Source: Arthrobacter globiformis NBRC 12137
Lineage (GTDB): Bacteria; Actinomycetota; Actinomycetes; Actinomycetales; Micrococcaceae
Direction of reading: 5' to 3'
Assembly (NCBI RefSeq): GCF_000238915.1
Contig: NZ_BAEG01000083.1
Coordinates: 154,027-218,026 of the forward strand
Length of the DNA: 64,000 nt
Below, one piece after another: positions 33,824 to 41,914 of this stretch. Numbering within the stretch: position 1 is the stretch's first letter; each line of letters opens with the position of its first letter. The position numbers and the translations under genes were made by a program. Below the pieces are notes generated by a model. That model worked only from the letters and a program-made list of their open reading frames with translations. It was not told where the DNA came from and searched no databases.

Positions 33824-34696
33824 CTACCGCGGCATCGGCGCAGGCGTCGAAATGCGGCCGGAACCCGCGTAGACATTCAGGCTGGTCCCCCGGCTGAACC
33901 CGGCAAGGGTGACACCGGTGGACTCGGCCAGCTCCACTGCCAGGCTCGAGGGCGCGCTGACCGCGGTGAGTACAGGGATACCGGCCAGCGCGGCCTTCTG
34001 GACGAGTTCGAAGGATGCCCGCCCCGACACCTGGAGCACGGTGTTGGTAAGCGGCAGTCGGCGTTCACGAAGGGCCCAGCCAACTACCTTGTCCACCGCG
34101 TTGTGCCGGCCCACGTCCTCCCGCAGGCACAGCAGCTCCGCACCGCCGTCGTCGTCGATCCTGAACAGTCCGGCAGCGTGCACTCCCCCGGTCACTTCGA
34201 AGACTGCCTGCGCCTCCCGCAGCCGGTCCGGCAGGGAGGCGAGCGTTTCGACCGGAACGGTGAGCCTGTCGGCGGCGGGGTTGAAGTGCGAAGACTTGGT
34301 GACCGATTCAATGGAGTCCGTGCCGCAGATCCCGCACGAGCTGGAAGTGTATACGTGCCGGCCGGTGTCCGGCAGGGGCACATCGGGCCGCAACTGGGCT
34401 TCGACCACGTTGAATGTCTGGACCCCGTTTTCGTCCTCACCGGCGCAGAATCTGAGCGAGATCAGCTGGTCGGCGTCCCAGATGACGCCTTCGGAGACGA
34501 GGAAACCTGCCACCAGGTCGAAGTCGTCCCCGGGTGTGCGCATGGTGACCGAGAAGGACAGGTTGCCCAACCGGATTTCCAGCGGTTCCTCCACGGCGAG
34601 CACGTCCTCGCGGTGCCTGACGGGGAACTCCATTGCCGCGGCCGAGCCGTCCAGGACATAGCGGTGCACTTTGCGTCGTTGCGTTACGCGGCCCAT
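33824..34696 (-). CDS. fdhD: Formate dehydrogenase sulfurtransferase FdhD
   Basis: A 290-residue FdhD protein, which passes sulfur from the cysteine desulfurase to the molybdenum cofactor of formate dehydrogenase. The conserved CGICG loop is at 121-125 (both cysteines present). EEPLEIRLG near 37 and CLREDVGRHNAVDKVVG near 190 are family signatures. It is the last gene of a molybdenum-cofactor set. No formate dehydrogenase gene lies in this window, so its client must be elsewhere. Confidence 0.95.
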   Translation of the reverse strand: MGRVTQRRKVHRYVLDGSAAAMEFPVRHREDVLAVEEPLEIRLGNLSFSVTMRTPGDDFDLVAGFLVSEGVIWDADQLISLRFCAGEDENGVQTFNVVEAQLRPDVPLPDTGRHVYTSSSCGICGTDSIESVTKSSHFNPAADRLTVPVETLASLPDRLREAQAVFEVTGGVHAAGLFRIDDDGGAELLCLREDVGRHNAVDKVVGWALRERRLPLTNTVLQVSGRASFELVQKAALAGIPVLTAVSAPSSLAVELAESTGVTLAGFSRGTSLNVYAGSGRISTPAPMPR

Positions 34697-34742
34697 GGGA
34701 GACTCCGCGCTGAGTGGCTGTTCATGCCTCCATCATTGCATC

Positions 34743-36302
34743 TCAGTCGAGCAGGGCACTCCAGTCCACGGGCCCGCTTTGGGCTGCCTGCTTGGCGGAG
34801 GTGCGGGAGGAGGAATTCCGCGTCGGGTTCTTGGGCTTGGATTCGGCGCTCTTGGGTTCGGGAATGGCCGGACCCCAGGGCAGGGCGAAAGCCGGCACCA
34901 TCTCGCCCAGTTGCACGCCGTGCGGCGGCACCACCAGGACGCCGTCGGCGGACGCCAGTCCACGCATCATGCCGGGGCCGGTGTGCTGCGCGGGCGATGC
35001 CATGCCGTAGAGGAGCCGGAAGGGCATAAGCCGGGTGCGGCCGGGGTCGGGTTCGAGCATGGTTCCGGAGGGGACTTCCCGGACCGGCGGCAGCTGGCCA
35101 TGTCCGAGGGCGGCCAAGAGCGGTGCGCCCACCGTGGAAAGTGCCATCATGGCGGCCAGGGGGTTGCCCGGCAGCCCCAGCACAAAGCGCCCGTCGGGCA
35201 GTTCGGCGAGGACGGCCGGGTGTCCCGGCCGCATTGCCACGCCGTCAATGATCAGCCGTCCGCCCAGTTCAGCCACGGCTCGCCTGAAATGGTCGGTGCC
35301 GGACCGGCCGGTTCCGCCGGTGGTGATGACGACGTCGGCAGGCAAGTTATGTGCCTCGGCGATGCCTGAGTCCTCGAGGCCCTCCAGCCATTCCGCGTAG
35401 CCGTCGCCGATCCGGACCTGCTCCCGGCACAGGCCGCCCAGCATTTCCACCACGGTGGCCAGCTGCGGTCCGAAGGTGTCACGCACCCGCCCGGGCTGGG
35501 GCACTCCCTGCTCCACCACTTCGGAGCCTGTCAGCAGCAGTTTCACCACCGGTTTGCCCAGGACCTCCACCTCGTCGTACCCGGCGAGGGCTGCAAGGGC
35601 CACATGGGCGGGGTTAAGCACGACGCCGGCCCTGACCAGCACGTCCCCGGCGGTCGCCTCTTCTGCCGCCTTGCGGATGTGCTGGCCGTTCCTTGGTTCG
35701 CCGGGCCTGGCGGTGCCGCCCAGTGTCAGGACTGGCAGCCCCTCGTCGTCCGTGGAGATCACGCCGCTTTCGGTGCGCAGCACCGCCTTGGCACCGGGGG
35801 GAATCAGTCCGCCCGTTACGATCACGCTCGCCTGGTGCGGTGCCAGACGCTGCCCCGGCTCGGCCAGGATCCACGGACCTGTTCCGTTGACGGCCCAGCC
35901 GTCCATGGCCGACGACGCGTAGTGCGGCAGGTCCTGGTGGGCGGTGATGTCCACGGCCAAGGTCCGGCCCACGGCGTCGCGCAAGGGAACGGGTGCCGCG
36001 GGTATCGGCGCAGCACAGTCGAAAGCGGCCTGCCGGGCCTCCTCCCAGGTGTGCGCCAGGTGCTTGGCGGGCGCGTCCGGCTGCCCCGCCGCGGCGGGTC
36101 CGGCGTCGGAAGCGGGCCCGGCGTCGGAAGCGGGTACGGCGTCGGGACCGGGTTCGACGTCAGAAGAGGGTTCGACGTCAGAAGAGGGTACGGCGTCGGG
36201 GACGGAAGCAGTGCCGCCGCCAGCAGCAGTCGCGCCCCTGGCAGGCGTTGCCTCCACGGCGGAGTAGGGGTCGTCAGAGCGGTGCTCGGGCGCGGCTGTC
36301 AT
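34743..36302 (-). CDS. moeA: Molybdopterin molybdenumtransferase MoeA
   Basis: A 519-residue MoeA/gephyrin-E-type enzyme that inserts molybdate into adenylylated molybdopterin. The MoeA core begins near residue 85 (HTWEEARQAAFDCAAPIPAAPVPL). DLPHYASSAMDGWAV, the VVITTGGTGRSGTDHFRRAV loop and LGLPGNPLAAMM are clear. The N-terminal 80 residues are a low-complexity Pro/Asp/Ala/Ser tail coded by 18-base tandem repeats, and the C-terminus has a basic tail after the core. It overlaps the DUF6457 gene by four bases (36299-36302). Confidence 0.93.
   Translation of the reverse strand: MTAAPEHRSDDPYSAVEATPARGATAAGGGTASVPDAVPSSDVEPSSDVEPGPDAVPASDAGPASDAGPAAAGQPDAPAKHLAHTWEEARQAAFDCAAPIPAAPVPLRDAVGRTLAVDITAHQDLPHYASSAMDGWAVNGTGPWILAEPGQRLAPHQASVIVTGGLIPPGAKAVLRTESGVISTDDEGLPVLTLGGTARPGEPRNGQHIRKAAEEATAGDVLVRAGVVLNPAHVALAALAGYDEVEVLGKPVVKLLLTGSEVVEQGVPQPGRVRDTFGPQLATVVEMLGGLCREQVRIGDGYAEWLEGLEDSGIAEAHNLPADVVITTGGTGRSGTDHFRRAVAELGGRLIIDGVAMRPGHPAVLAELPDGRFVLGLPGNPLAAMMALSTVGAPLLAALGHGQLPPVREVPSGTMLEPDPGRTRLMPFRLLYGMASPAQHTGPGMMRGLASADGVLVVPPHGVQLGEMVPAFALPWGPAIPEPKSAESKPKNPTRNSSSRTSAKQAAQSGPVDWSALLD
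36101..36190. repeat. Five 18-base tandem repeats inside moeA
   Basis: Units begin at 36101, 36119, 36137, 36155 and 36173, each of the form CGRCGTCRGRAnMGGGnn, and a sixth partial unit follows. They keep the reading frame and encode six-residue Pro/Asp/Ala/Ser repeats near the MoeA N-terminus. Such an array is prone to length variation. Confidence 0.8.
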
Positions 36303-36646
36303 TCCCCCGGAGTCCCGCTGGGCGCCGAAGTGCCGGCGGAACCCACGGCCGGGGTACCTGCCACAGCCTGCGCCTCATCGGCCGCATAGGCCTTGGCAAC
36401 GGCACGGGCCACCTCCATGGCGCTTTGCATCGCCTGGACATCAGGCGCCTGGCCCGAAGCGCAGTCGAGGCCGGCGGCGAGCCCGGCTATGAAAGTTGTC
36501 AGCGGCGCCGCTGGACGCACCACGGAGTGCGCAGCCACTCCCGCGACGGACAACACCTCGTTGATGTCCACGTCCACATCCTCGAGCTCAAAGGCCCGCA
36601 GCAGCAGACGGCACCATTCCTCAAGCGTCTCGTCCTGGCTTTTCAT
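36299..36646 (-). CDS. DUF6457 domain protein
   Basis: A 115-residue small soluble protein. The N-terminus (DETLEEWCRLLLRAFELEDV, then DINEVLSVAGVAAHSVVRPAAPL) resembles DUF6457, a short helical family coded next to MoeA/MobA genes in actinobacteria. The ATG at 36646 has GGAGG at ideal spacing; the frame begins earlier at a GTG (36664). The tail is Ala/Gly/Ser-rich. It lies between mobA and moeA and overlaps moeA, so a role in molybdenum cofactor handling is likely but unproven. Confidence 0.75.
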   Translation of the reverse strand: MKSQDETLEEWCRLLLRAFELEDVDVDINEVLSVAGVAAHSVVRPAAPLTTFIAGLAAGLDCASGQAPDVQAMQSAMEVARAVAKAYAADEAQAVAGTPAVGSAGTSAPSGTPGE

Positions 36647-36682
36647 GCCTGCCTCCAAATTCACGGCGGTCCGGTATGCGGG

Positions 36683-37276
36683 TCATTGCTCCCGGACAGC
36701 TACTCCCAACGCGGCGGCATCATCCCACGTATCCACGTCGTCCGTGGAGCCGGCGGGGACAACCACAGCCTGCACGTCAAGACTAGCAAGGAGGGCGAAG
36801 ACTGACCCGTGAACCAGGGCGTTGCGTGCGGCGGCAGCCTGCACGGCGCGTTCTAGCGCAGCTGTGCTATAAAAACCCGCCAGCGGCTGCAGCCGCCCGT
36901 CGGACGATGCCGCCATGACGCCGTCAACCCCGGAGCCGGGGAGGGCGGCAAAGAGCGCGCGGACCGCCTCGCCGACGCGGGGCATGTCGCACGCGAGGAC
37001 CAGGACCAGGCCTGCGGGGTCTGCACCCCTGAGCGCGTCAAGGCCGGCAGCGATGGCCGCGGCCGGACCTGCAAAGGGCGGGTCCTCACGCGAGGTGAGA
37101 ACACCACCGGGAAGGCCCGCCGCCTCAGGTCCCACCACAACGGTGTGCCGGGCACCCGCGGCCGCCGCGAGCGAGCGCTCAAGGAGGGTGGCGCCGTCGA
37201 ACATCAGGGCAGACTTGGGTGAGCCGCCCAGCCGCGAGGAGCGGCCGCCGGCCAGGATTACAGCGTCAAAGTCCAC
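36683..37276 (-). CDS. mobA: Molybdenum cofactor guanylyltransferase-type NTP transferase
   Basis: A 197-residue nucleotidyltransferase. LAGGRSSRLGGSPK (8-21) is the nucleotide-binding signature and VLACDMPRVGE (near 95) carries the metal-binding aspartate. It would attach GMP (or CMP) to the molybdenum cofactor. It is the first gene of mobA-DUF6457-moeA-fdhD. MocA-type cytidylyltransferases share the fold, so the nucleotide is not certain. Confidence 0.88.
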   Translation of the reverse strand: MDFDAVILAGGRSSRLGGSPKSALMFDGATLLERSLAAAAGARHTVVVGPEAAGLPGGVLTSREDPPFAGPAAAIAAGLDALRGADPAGLVLVLACDMPRVGEAVRALFAALPGSGVDGVMAASSDGRLQPLAGFYSTAALERAVQAAAARNALVHGSVFALLASLDVQAVVVPAGSTDDVDTWDDAAALGVAVREQ

Positions 37277-37311
37277 ACACCCAGCTTAAGGCTGCGGGGC
37301 CCAGACCAGCG

Positions 37312-37812
37312 TCAGGCTGCTCTTTCCGGGAGCAGGAACGGATCCCACGCCGGTGTGGGCTTCTCCAGTTCCTTGATCTGCCACATGGTGCCCACCGGTG
37401 GAGCCGGATCGAACCGGAGCTTCCAGCCCATTTCACTGGGGGTGTGGTCACCCTTGACATTGTTGCAGCGGAGGCAGGCTGCGACGAGGTTCTCCCAGGA
37501 GTCCGCACCGCCCCTGGATTTGGGCTGGACATGGTCTATTGTGTGGGCTGCCTTGCCGCAGTAGGCGCACCGGTGGCCGTCGCGGCGAAGCACACCGCGC
37601 CTGCTTACCGCGGTGATCATGTTGTACCGGGGGCGGATGTAGCGGTTAAGGAGAATCACGGACGGACGGCCCATGATGTCCTGCGGCCCGACGACAGGAT
37701 CGTCGCCTTCGGCCACCACGCTTGCCTTTCCGGTGAGCACAAGGACCAGCGCCCGGCGGAATGTCACTACCGCCAGCGGTTCATATCCAGCATTCAGAAC
37801 GAGTGTGCGCAT
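37312..37812 (-). CDS. HNH endonuclease domain protein
   Basis: A 166-residue protein starting MRTLVLNAGYEPLAVVTFRR, the common actinobacterial and cyanobacterial HNH family. The nuclease motif is CAYCG, then TIDHVQPKSRGGADSWENLV, then CLRCN, with two CxxC zinc pairs and the catalytic histidines. The start at 37812 follows AGAGG at seven bases; an ATG six bases earlier is too close to it. This family is widespread and chromosomal, with no known biological role. It is not part of a recognisable defence island here. Confidence 0.88.
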   Translation of the reverse strand: MRTLVLNAGYEPLAVVTFRRALVLVLTGKASVVAEGDDPVVGPQDIMGRPSVILLNRYIRPRYNMITAVSRRGVLRRDGHRCAYCGKAAHTIDHVQPKSRGGADSWENLVAACLRCNNVKGDHTPSEMGWKLRFDPAPPVGTMWQIKELEKPTPAWDPFLLPERAA

Positions 37813-37981
37813 GCACATACCTCTTCACGGCCGCACCCGGCAGAGGCGCGAGGGCCGGCTGCCCTCTGCATGTCCGGGCTATGGATCGACACCATAAGAG
37901 TAAACACTCACTAGGCAGATGAGCGAATCGAACACAAGCATCGTCAGGGTGTGTCACCAAAAATTCATGCGGACGCAAGGC

Positions 37982-38018
37982 AAAAAAAGGACCCCCGCCA
38001 ACTGGCGGGGGTCCTTTT
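37982..38018. terminator. Strong bidirectional terminator
   Basis: Arms 37985-38000 and 38003-38018 are inverted repeats with GGACCCCCGCC/GGCGGGGGTCC stems flanked by A- and T-runs (seven A residues at 37982-37988). It terminates the hydrolase gene on the minus strand, 17 bases past the stop. Confidence 0.9.
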
Positions 38019-38034
38019 GAAGGCTTTGGATGTC

Positions 38035-38820
38035 TTAGCCGCCGACGCGGATGAAGACCGGGCCGGATCCGACGTTCACGCTGAACAGGGCCGTGGTTCC
38101 GCCGTTCCAGCCGCCGTGGACGGCCTGGCCGTTGCCGACGTACACAGCGATGTGGGCCAGGCCCATGCCGCCGTTCTGGTAGTAGGCGAGGTCGCCCGGC
38201 CGGGCTTCAGCAGCACTGACGGTGCGGCCGAGTGACAGGTAGCCGGCCGGCCAGCCGTGGTAGTGGACGCCCACAGCGGCGAGTGCGTTGGTAGCCAGCG
38301 CGGTGCAGTCCTGGGAGACGCCCAGCTGGGCGTAGGCCGCAGCAGCGATTGCAGCGCCCTTGCCGCTGGCGGCAGTGGTCTTCGGCGCTGCCGGGGCAGC
38401 GGTCTCGACGGCGGCGGTGGCCTGGACGGCCGGTGCGGCGTCGGCAACCGGGGCCTCAACGGCGGGAGCGGCTTCCTGGACCTTGACAACAGGCTTGGGG
38501 GCCTCGACGACGGGAGCCGGCGTGGTGGAGACAGCAGGCTTCTCGTAGGAGATGGCGATGCTGGAAGCAGCGGAGATGTTGGCCGGTGCAGCGGACTGGA
38601 CTTCCAGCGTGGAGGCCGCGGCAGATTCGCGCTGAACGTTGGTCTCAGCGGCGTTGGCGGCGATGCCGCTGGTCAGGACAAGACCGGACGCAGCAGCGAT
38701 AACTGCAGCCTGGCGGCCCACGCCACCGGCGTTGTCGCCGACAGCCTTGGCAATGACAGCCAGCGAGTTGGTCTTGGTGACCTCGGCGCGGTGCCGTGCA
38801 ATGGTCGCACGTGTAGTCAT
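38035..38820 (-). CDS. Secreted NlpC/P60-like protein (divergent)
   Basis: A 261-residue exported protein. Signal-peptide-like segment GGVGRQAAVIAAASGLVLTS (near 35-55) is followed by AANAAE. A long Pro/Ala/Val linker (about 75-155) leads to a C-terminal papain-like domain: QDCTALATNALAAVGVHYHG with the likely catalytic cysteine, PGDLAYYQNGG, and MGLAHIAVYVGNGQAVHGG with the histidine. The usual DCSG motif reads DCTA. The N-terminus is homologous to the neighbouring hydrolase, indicating duplication. The ATG at 38820 follows AGAGAG. It is likely a cell-wall peptidase. Confidence 0.8.
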   Translation of the reverse strand: MTTRATIARHRAEVTKTNSLAVIAKAVGDNAGGVGRQAAVIAAASGLVLTSGIAANAAETNVQRESAAASTLEVQSAAPANISAASSIAISYEKPAVSTTPAPVVEAPKPVVKVQEAAPAVEAPVADAAPAVQATAAVETAAPAAPKTTAASGKGAAIAAAAYAQLGVSQDCTALATNALAAVGVHYHGWPAGYLSLGRTVSAAEARPGDLAYYQNGGMGLAHIAVYVGNGQAVHGGWNGGTTALFSVNVGSGPVFIRVGG

Positions 38821-38920
38821 TAATTTCTCTCTTTCGTGTTCCACGGACCGCGGTAGCAGGCCATGGGTTATCGACGCGCCGGCATCTTGGGGGTAAGCCG
38901 GCCCGCCTCGAATCGGATTC

Positions 38921-39679
38921 TTAGCGAAGGGTGTAAAAAGCGGACGTGCCCGTTGCGGACACCGCGTGCAGGAGAGTGCCCTGCGAGGGGTTCAGCGCGC
39001 TGATCATCATGCCGTTGCCGACGTAGATGCCCACGTGGGCGCCGCCGTTCTGCATGACCAGGTCGCCGGGAGCAGGCGTTGAAGTGGGCTTCATGGCGTT
39101 CCACGCGTTGACGCGGGGAATGCTGATGCCTGCCTGAGCGTAAACCCACTGGGTAAAGCCGGAGCAGTCCCAGCCGCTGGGCGTGGTACCGCCCCAGACG
39201 TAGGGGCTGCCAATGCCGGTGTACGCGATTGCAGCCAGCCCGGAAGCTGCGGCGGAGGCCGCACCATCGGTGGACTTGGCGGTGACGGCCAGGGCCGCAC
39301 CTGCGATCTCGCTGCCGGCCTGGCTTGCGTCGGCCGCCTGGCTCTCATCGTTCGACTGGGGAGCGATGGTTTCGGCGACCGGGGCTGCCACCGTGGTGAC
39401 GGCAGGACGCTCGAAGGAGACAGTGGCGGTGGGTGCGGCGGTCACAGCAAGCTGCGATGCCTGGGAACCGGTCTCCGAGGAGGCGGAAACACCAATGTTG
39501 GCGTCGGCTGCGTTGGCAGGCATGCCAACACTCAGGATGAGTCCTGAAGCAGCTGCGATAACAGCTGCCTGGCGACCTACTGTGCCGGCATTGGCGCTAA
39601 CCGCTTTGGACACGGAGTCCAACGGGTTCATACGAACCGTGTGCGCGCGGTGGCGCGCGGCATTGTGGCGTGAAGACAC
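38921..39679 (-). CDS. Secreted NlpC/P60 cell-wall peptidase
   Basis: A 252-residue exported peptidase. The signal region GTVGRQAAVIAAASGLILSV is followed by an Ala/Thr/Ser linker and a full NlpC/P60 domain: YVWGGTTPSGWDCSGFTQWV with the catalytic cysteine, PGDLVMQNGGAHVGIYVGNG with the histidine. It should cut the D-Glu/diaminoacid peptide bond of peptidoglycan. The GTG start at 39679 follows GGGAGAGG at seven bases. A c-di-AMP riboswitch lies directly upstream. Confidence 0.9.
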   Translation of the reverse strand: MSSRHNAARHRAHTVRMNPLDSVSKAVSANAGTVGRQAAVIAAASGLILSVGMPANAADANIGVSASSETGSQASQLAVTAAPTATVSFERPAVTTVAAPVAETIAPQSNDESQAADASQAGSEIAGAALAVTAKSTDGAASAAASGLAAIAYTGIGSPYVWGGTTPSGWDCSGFTQWVYAQAGISIPRVNAWNAMKPTSTPAPGDLVMQNGGAHVGIYVGNGMMISALNPSQGTLLHAVSATGTSAFYTLR

Positions 39680-39693
39680 GAAGGTAGCCTCTC

Positions 39694-39823
39694 CCAATGC
39701 CTACGAGGTGAGCTGTCGGATTCGGATGGGAGTCACCCGGCCGCTCCGCTTCCTGGGAAGCATTGCGACTTAACCCCAAGGCCTTCTTGCGAAGACCAAA
39801 ATTGGTTCCCCCGCCCCTGCCAG
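39694..39823 (-). ncRNA. c-di-AMP (ydaO/yuaA) riboswitch
   Basis: Read on the minus strand, the 5' part has GGGGCGGGGGAACC and CCTTGGGGTTAAG. The 3' part has GGGTGACTCCCATCC, AATCCGACAGCTCACC and TCGTAGGC, the conserved landmarks of the ydaO-yuaA class that binds c-di-AMP. It ends just before the ribosome-binding site of the NlpC/P60 gene. In this class ligand binding usually turns expression off. Confidence 0.85.
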
Positions 39824-39935
39824 ACGATGTAATGCGAACGGACCTTGAGCGGTGGCAGAGTTAGGCAATCCACTCAAGAGCGTCAACTTCGGAAAAGTTG
39901 ACGCGGTTTAGACGGTACAGCAGTTCGGAGCCAAT

Positions 39936-39961
39936 GTCACATTCAGGTCACGGCGTGTCAC
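39936..39961 (-). promoter_or_regulatory. Three GTCAC direct repeats upstream of the riboswitch
   Basis: GTCAC occurs at 39936, 39947 and 39957 (GTGAC on the minus strand), spaced 11 and 10 bases, about one helical turn. Such phased repeats are typical of OmpR-family response-regulator sites. They lie upstream of the riboswitch-controlled hydrolase gene. The cognate regulator is not known from the window. Confidence 0.4.
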
Positions 39962-39989
39962 AGGAATGAGAGTGCTCACTCGGCTTGGC

Positions 39990-40820
39990 TCAGAGCCAGC
40001 CGGTGGGATCAACGACGTCCCCGTTGACCATCACCTCGAAGTGGAGGTGGCAGCCGGTGGAGGCGCCTGTGGTCCCGCTGAGGGCGATTACTTCGCCGCG
40101 GGTGACCTTCTGGCCAACCTGGACGCTGGAGGACGACAGGTGGTTATACGTGGTCTCGAGGCCGTTGCCGTGGTCGATCACCACGCGGTTGCCTCCCCCG
40201 TACGGGTGCCACCCCGAGAATGTCACCGTGCCGCTGGCTGCGGCCAGCACCTCGGTGCCGCACTGGGCGGCAAAGTCCTGGCCGCGGTGGAACTCGCCGG
40301 CGCCGCCGGTGATCGGGCTGACCCGGTAACCGAACGGCGAGGACTTGACCAGCGTGGTCAGCGGGCCACCCAAGGTGCCCACCGACGCCGAACGGCTGAT
40401 GCTGCCGGCCGACTGGGCACTCAGGAGCTGCTTGAGCTTTCCGTCCGGGTCCCCCGTGGTGGAGACGGACGTGCGGCTGAAGTCGATCTCTGCCGCCGCT
40501 TCAGCCGAGACTTTGGGCTGGGCCGGGGAGGCAACAGACGCGGACGCCTCTCCCTGCTGCTCTCCGGCGGCAAGAACAGGACTGGTGGCAGGGACGGTCA
40601 CAGTCAGCAGCAGGCCCGTGGCTGCAAGGGCTACGCCGGCTTTTTGCCCAACGCCGCTGGCCGAGGCGAAATCCGTAACCTGCCGGAACGGACCCCGGCG
40701 GCGACGGCGCGCTTCACGCTGGGCGTCCCGGGGACGGTCCGCGGCAATGGCCTCCGCGAGGCGCGGCTCCGGAGCGGGACCGGACGCGCGGCGGCGGCCC
40801 CGGGCATTCTGCATGGACAA
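39990..40820 (-). CDS. Secreted M23 metallopeptidase
   Basis: A 276-residue cell-wall endopeptidase. A basic N-terminus (AQREARRRRRGPFRQ) precedes a hydrophobic export segment (GVALAATGLLLTVTVPATSP). The LytM/M23 domain has HRGQDFAAQCGTEV with the first zinc ligands (His, Asp) and the closing GCHLHFEV. It hydrolyses peptide cross-links of peptidoglycan. A TTG at 40820 is nine bases after AGAGAGG; the ATG two codons later (40814) is the alternative. A second c-di-AMP riboswitch precedes it. Confidence 0.9.
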   Translation of the reverse strand: MSMQNARGRRRASGPAPEPRLAEAIAADRPRDAQREARRRRRGPFRQVTDFASASGVGQKAGVALAATGLLLTVTVPATSPVLAAGEQQGEASASVASPAQPKVSAEAAAEIDFSRTSVSTTGDPDGKLKQLLSAQSAGSISRSASVGTLGGPLTTLVKSSPFGYRVSPITGGAGEFHRGQDFAAQCGTEVLAAASGTVTFSGWHPYGGGNRVVIDHGNGLETTYNHLSSSSVQVGQKVTRGEVIALSGTTGASTGCHLHFEVMVNGDVVDPTGWL

Positions 40821-40842
40821 GTACTGTTTCCTCTCTGGATAG

Positions 40843-41018
40843 CCTGCGAAGTTAGCTGTCGGATTCGGGTCAGAGAGTTCGGACCCGGTCCGCCGTAACA
40901 AGCCATTCCGGCACAGGGGTATCCCAGGAGGATTCCTTCTGCGGAAGAGACTTGCTGCTGCGGACTTCACCCCAAGGCTGTTAGAAACAGCCGGTTGTGG
41001 TTCCCCCGCCCCTGCCAG
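40843..41018 (-). ncRNA. c-di-AMP (ydaO/yuaA) riboswitch
   Basis: On the minus strand: GGGGCGGGGGAACCACAACC, CCTTGGGGTGAAGTCCGC, and at the 3' end GACCCGAATCCGACAGCTAA and CTTCGCAGGC. These match the same landmarks as the element at 39694-39823, but the variable stem in the middle is longer. It sits in the gene-free stretch 40821-41218; the remaining AT-rich part (41100-41150) holds a dyad GCACAGT/ACTGTGC (41116-41147) and probably the promoter. Confidence 0.85.
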
Positions 41019-41218
41019 TGGGTGACTCGTGCTGCTGATCTGCTGGCAGGGTTCGGCTCCAGATCAGGTAACGCTTATGTATCGGCGTTGCCGTTTAACT
41101 ATAGGCGATTAAAAGGCACAGTAATAATTCCGTTATATTCACTGTGCAAAAGTGGTAGGTCATCCTGCCTGCAGATGTCAGACAGATGCGTCATAGGCCC
41201 CGAGGGGCTGTTGAGAAG

Positions 41219-41914
41219 CTAGCCGACTCGCACGAACACGTGCGCAGCCACTTCCGGCGGCAGCTCAAGGGCACCTTCGAAACCGGGCACGCGGACAGAG
41301 ATGTACTCCCCCACACGCTCCAGCGAGACGGCAGCGCCGGGCCGGATCCCGCCTTCATCCAGCTGCAGCAGCAGCTCCGGCTCCACCTGGATGGGTTCTG
41401 CCAGACGGATGACGGTGACCTGGGATTCCGGGCCGTAGCCGGTCATGGCATCGAGCAGGCTCACCACCCCGTCCGTAAAGGGACTGGCAGGCGGCCCGCC
41501 CAGCGCCGCAAGGCCGGGGATCGGGTTGCCGTACGGCGACTCTGTGGGGTGGTCGAGCAATTCGTAAATCCTGCGCTCCACCCGTTCGCTCATGACGTGC
41601 TCCCACCGGCAGGCCTCGTCATGCACGTAGGCCCAGTCGAGGCCGATGACGTCGGCGAGGAGGCGTTCGGCGAGCCGGTGCTTGCGCATCACCTCGGTGG
41701 CGCGCTTCCGGCCCACTTCGGTCAGTTCAAGGTGGCGGTCATTGGAGACGACGACGAGGCCGTCGCGCTCCATCCTGCCGATGGTCTGGGAAACGGTGGG
41801 GCCCGAGTGGCGGAGGCGTACGGCGATGCGTGCCCGAAGCGCCACGATGTTCTCTTCCTCCAGCTCCAGAATGGTGCGAAGGTACATCTCCGTGGTGTCG
41901 ATCAGATCCGTCAT
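41219..41914 (-). CDS. ideR: Iron-dependent regulator IdeR/DtxR
   Basis: A 231-residue metal-dependent repressor. The HTH is LRARIAVRLRHSGPTVSQTI (about 27-46). All metal ligands of DtxR/IdeR are in place: Met10, His79, Glu83, His98, Cys102, Glu105 and His106. Cys102 points to iron rather than manganese (MntR). The C-terminal SH3-like domain is present (to 231). With Fe(II) it would repress siderophore genes; a matching iron box lies at 58731. The ATG is preceded by GAGGAG. Confidence 0.93.
   Translation of the reverse strand: MTDLIDTTEMYLRTILELEEENIVALRARIAVRLRHSGPTVSQTIGRMERDGLVVVSNDRHLELTEVGRKRATEVMRKHRLAERLLADVIGLDWAYVHDEACRWEHVMSERVERRIYELLDHPTESPYGNPIPGLAALGGPPASPFTDGVVSLLDAMTGYGPESQVTVIRLAEPIQVEPELLLQLDEGGIRPGAAVSLERVGEYISVRVPGFEGALELPPEVAAHVFVRVG

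Noticed and set aside
37312..37812. HNH endonuclease as a sign of a defence island
   Set aside because: This HNH type is a common solitary chromosomal gene; no restriction, methylase or phage genes are nearby.
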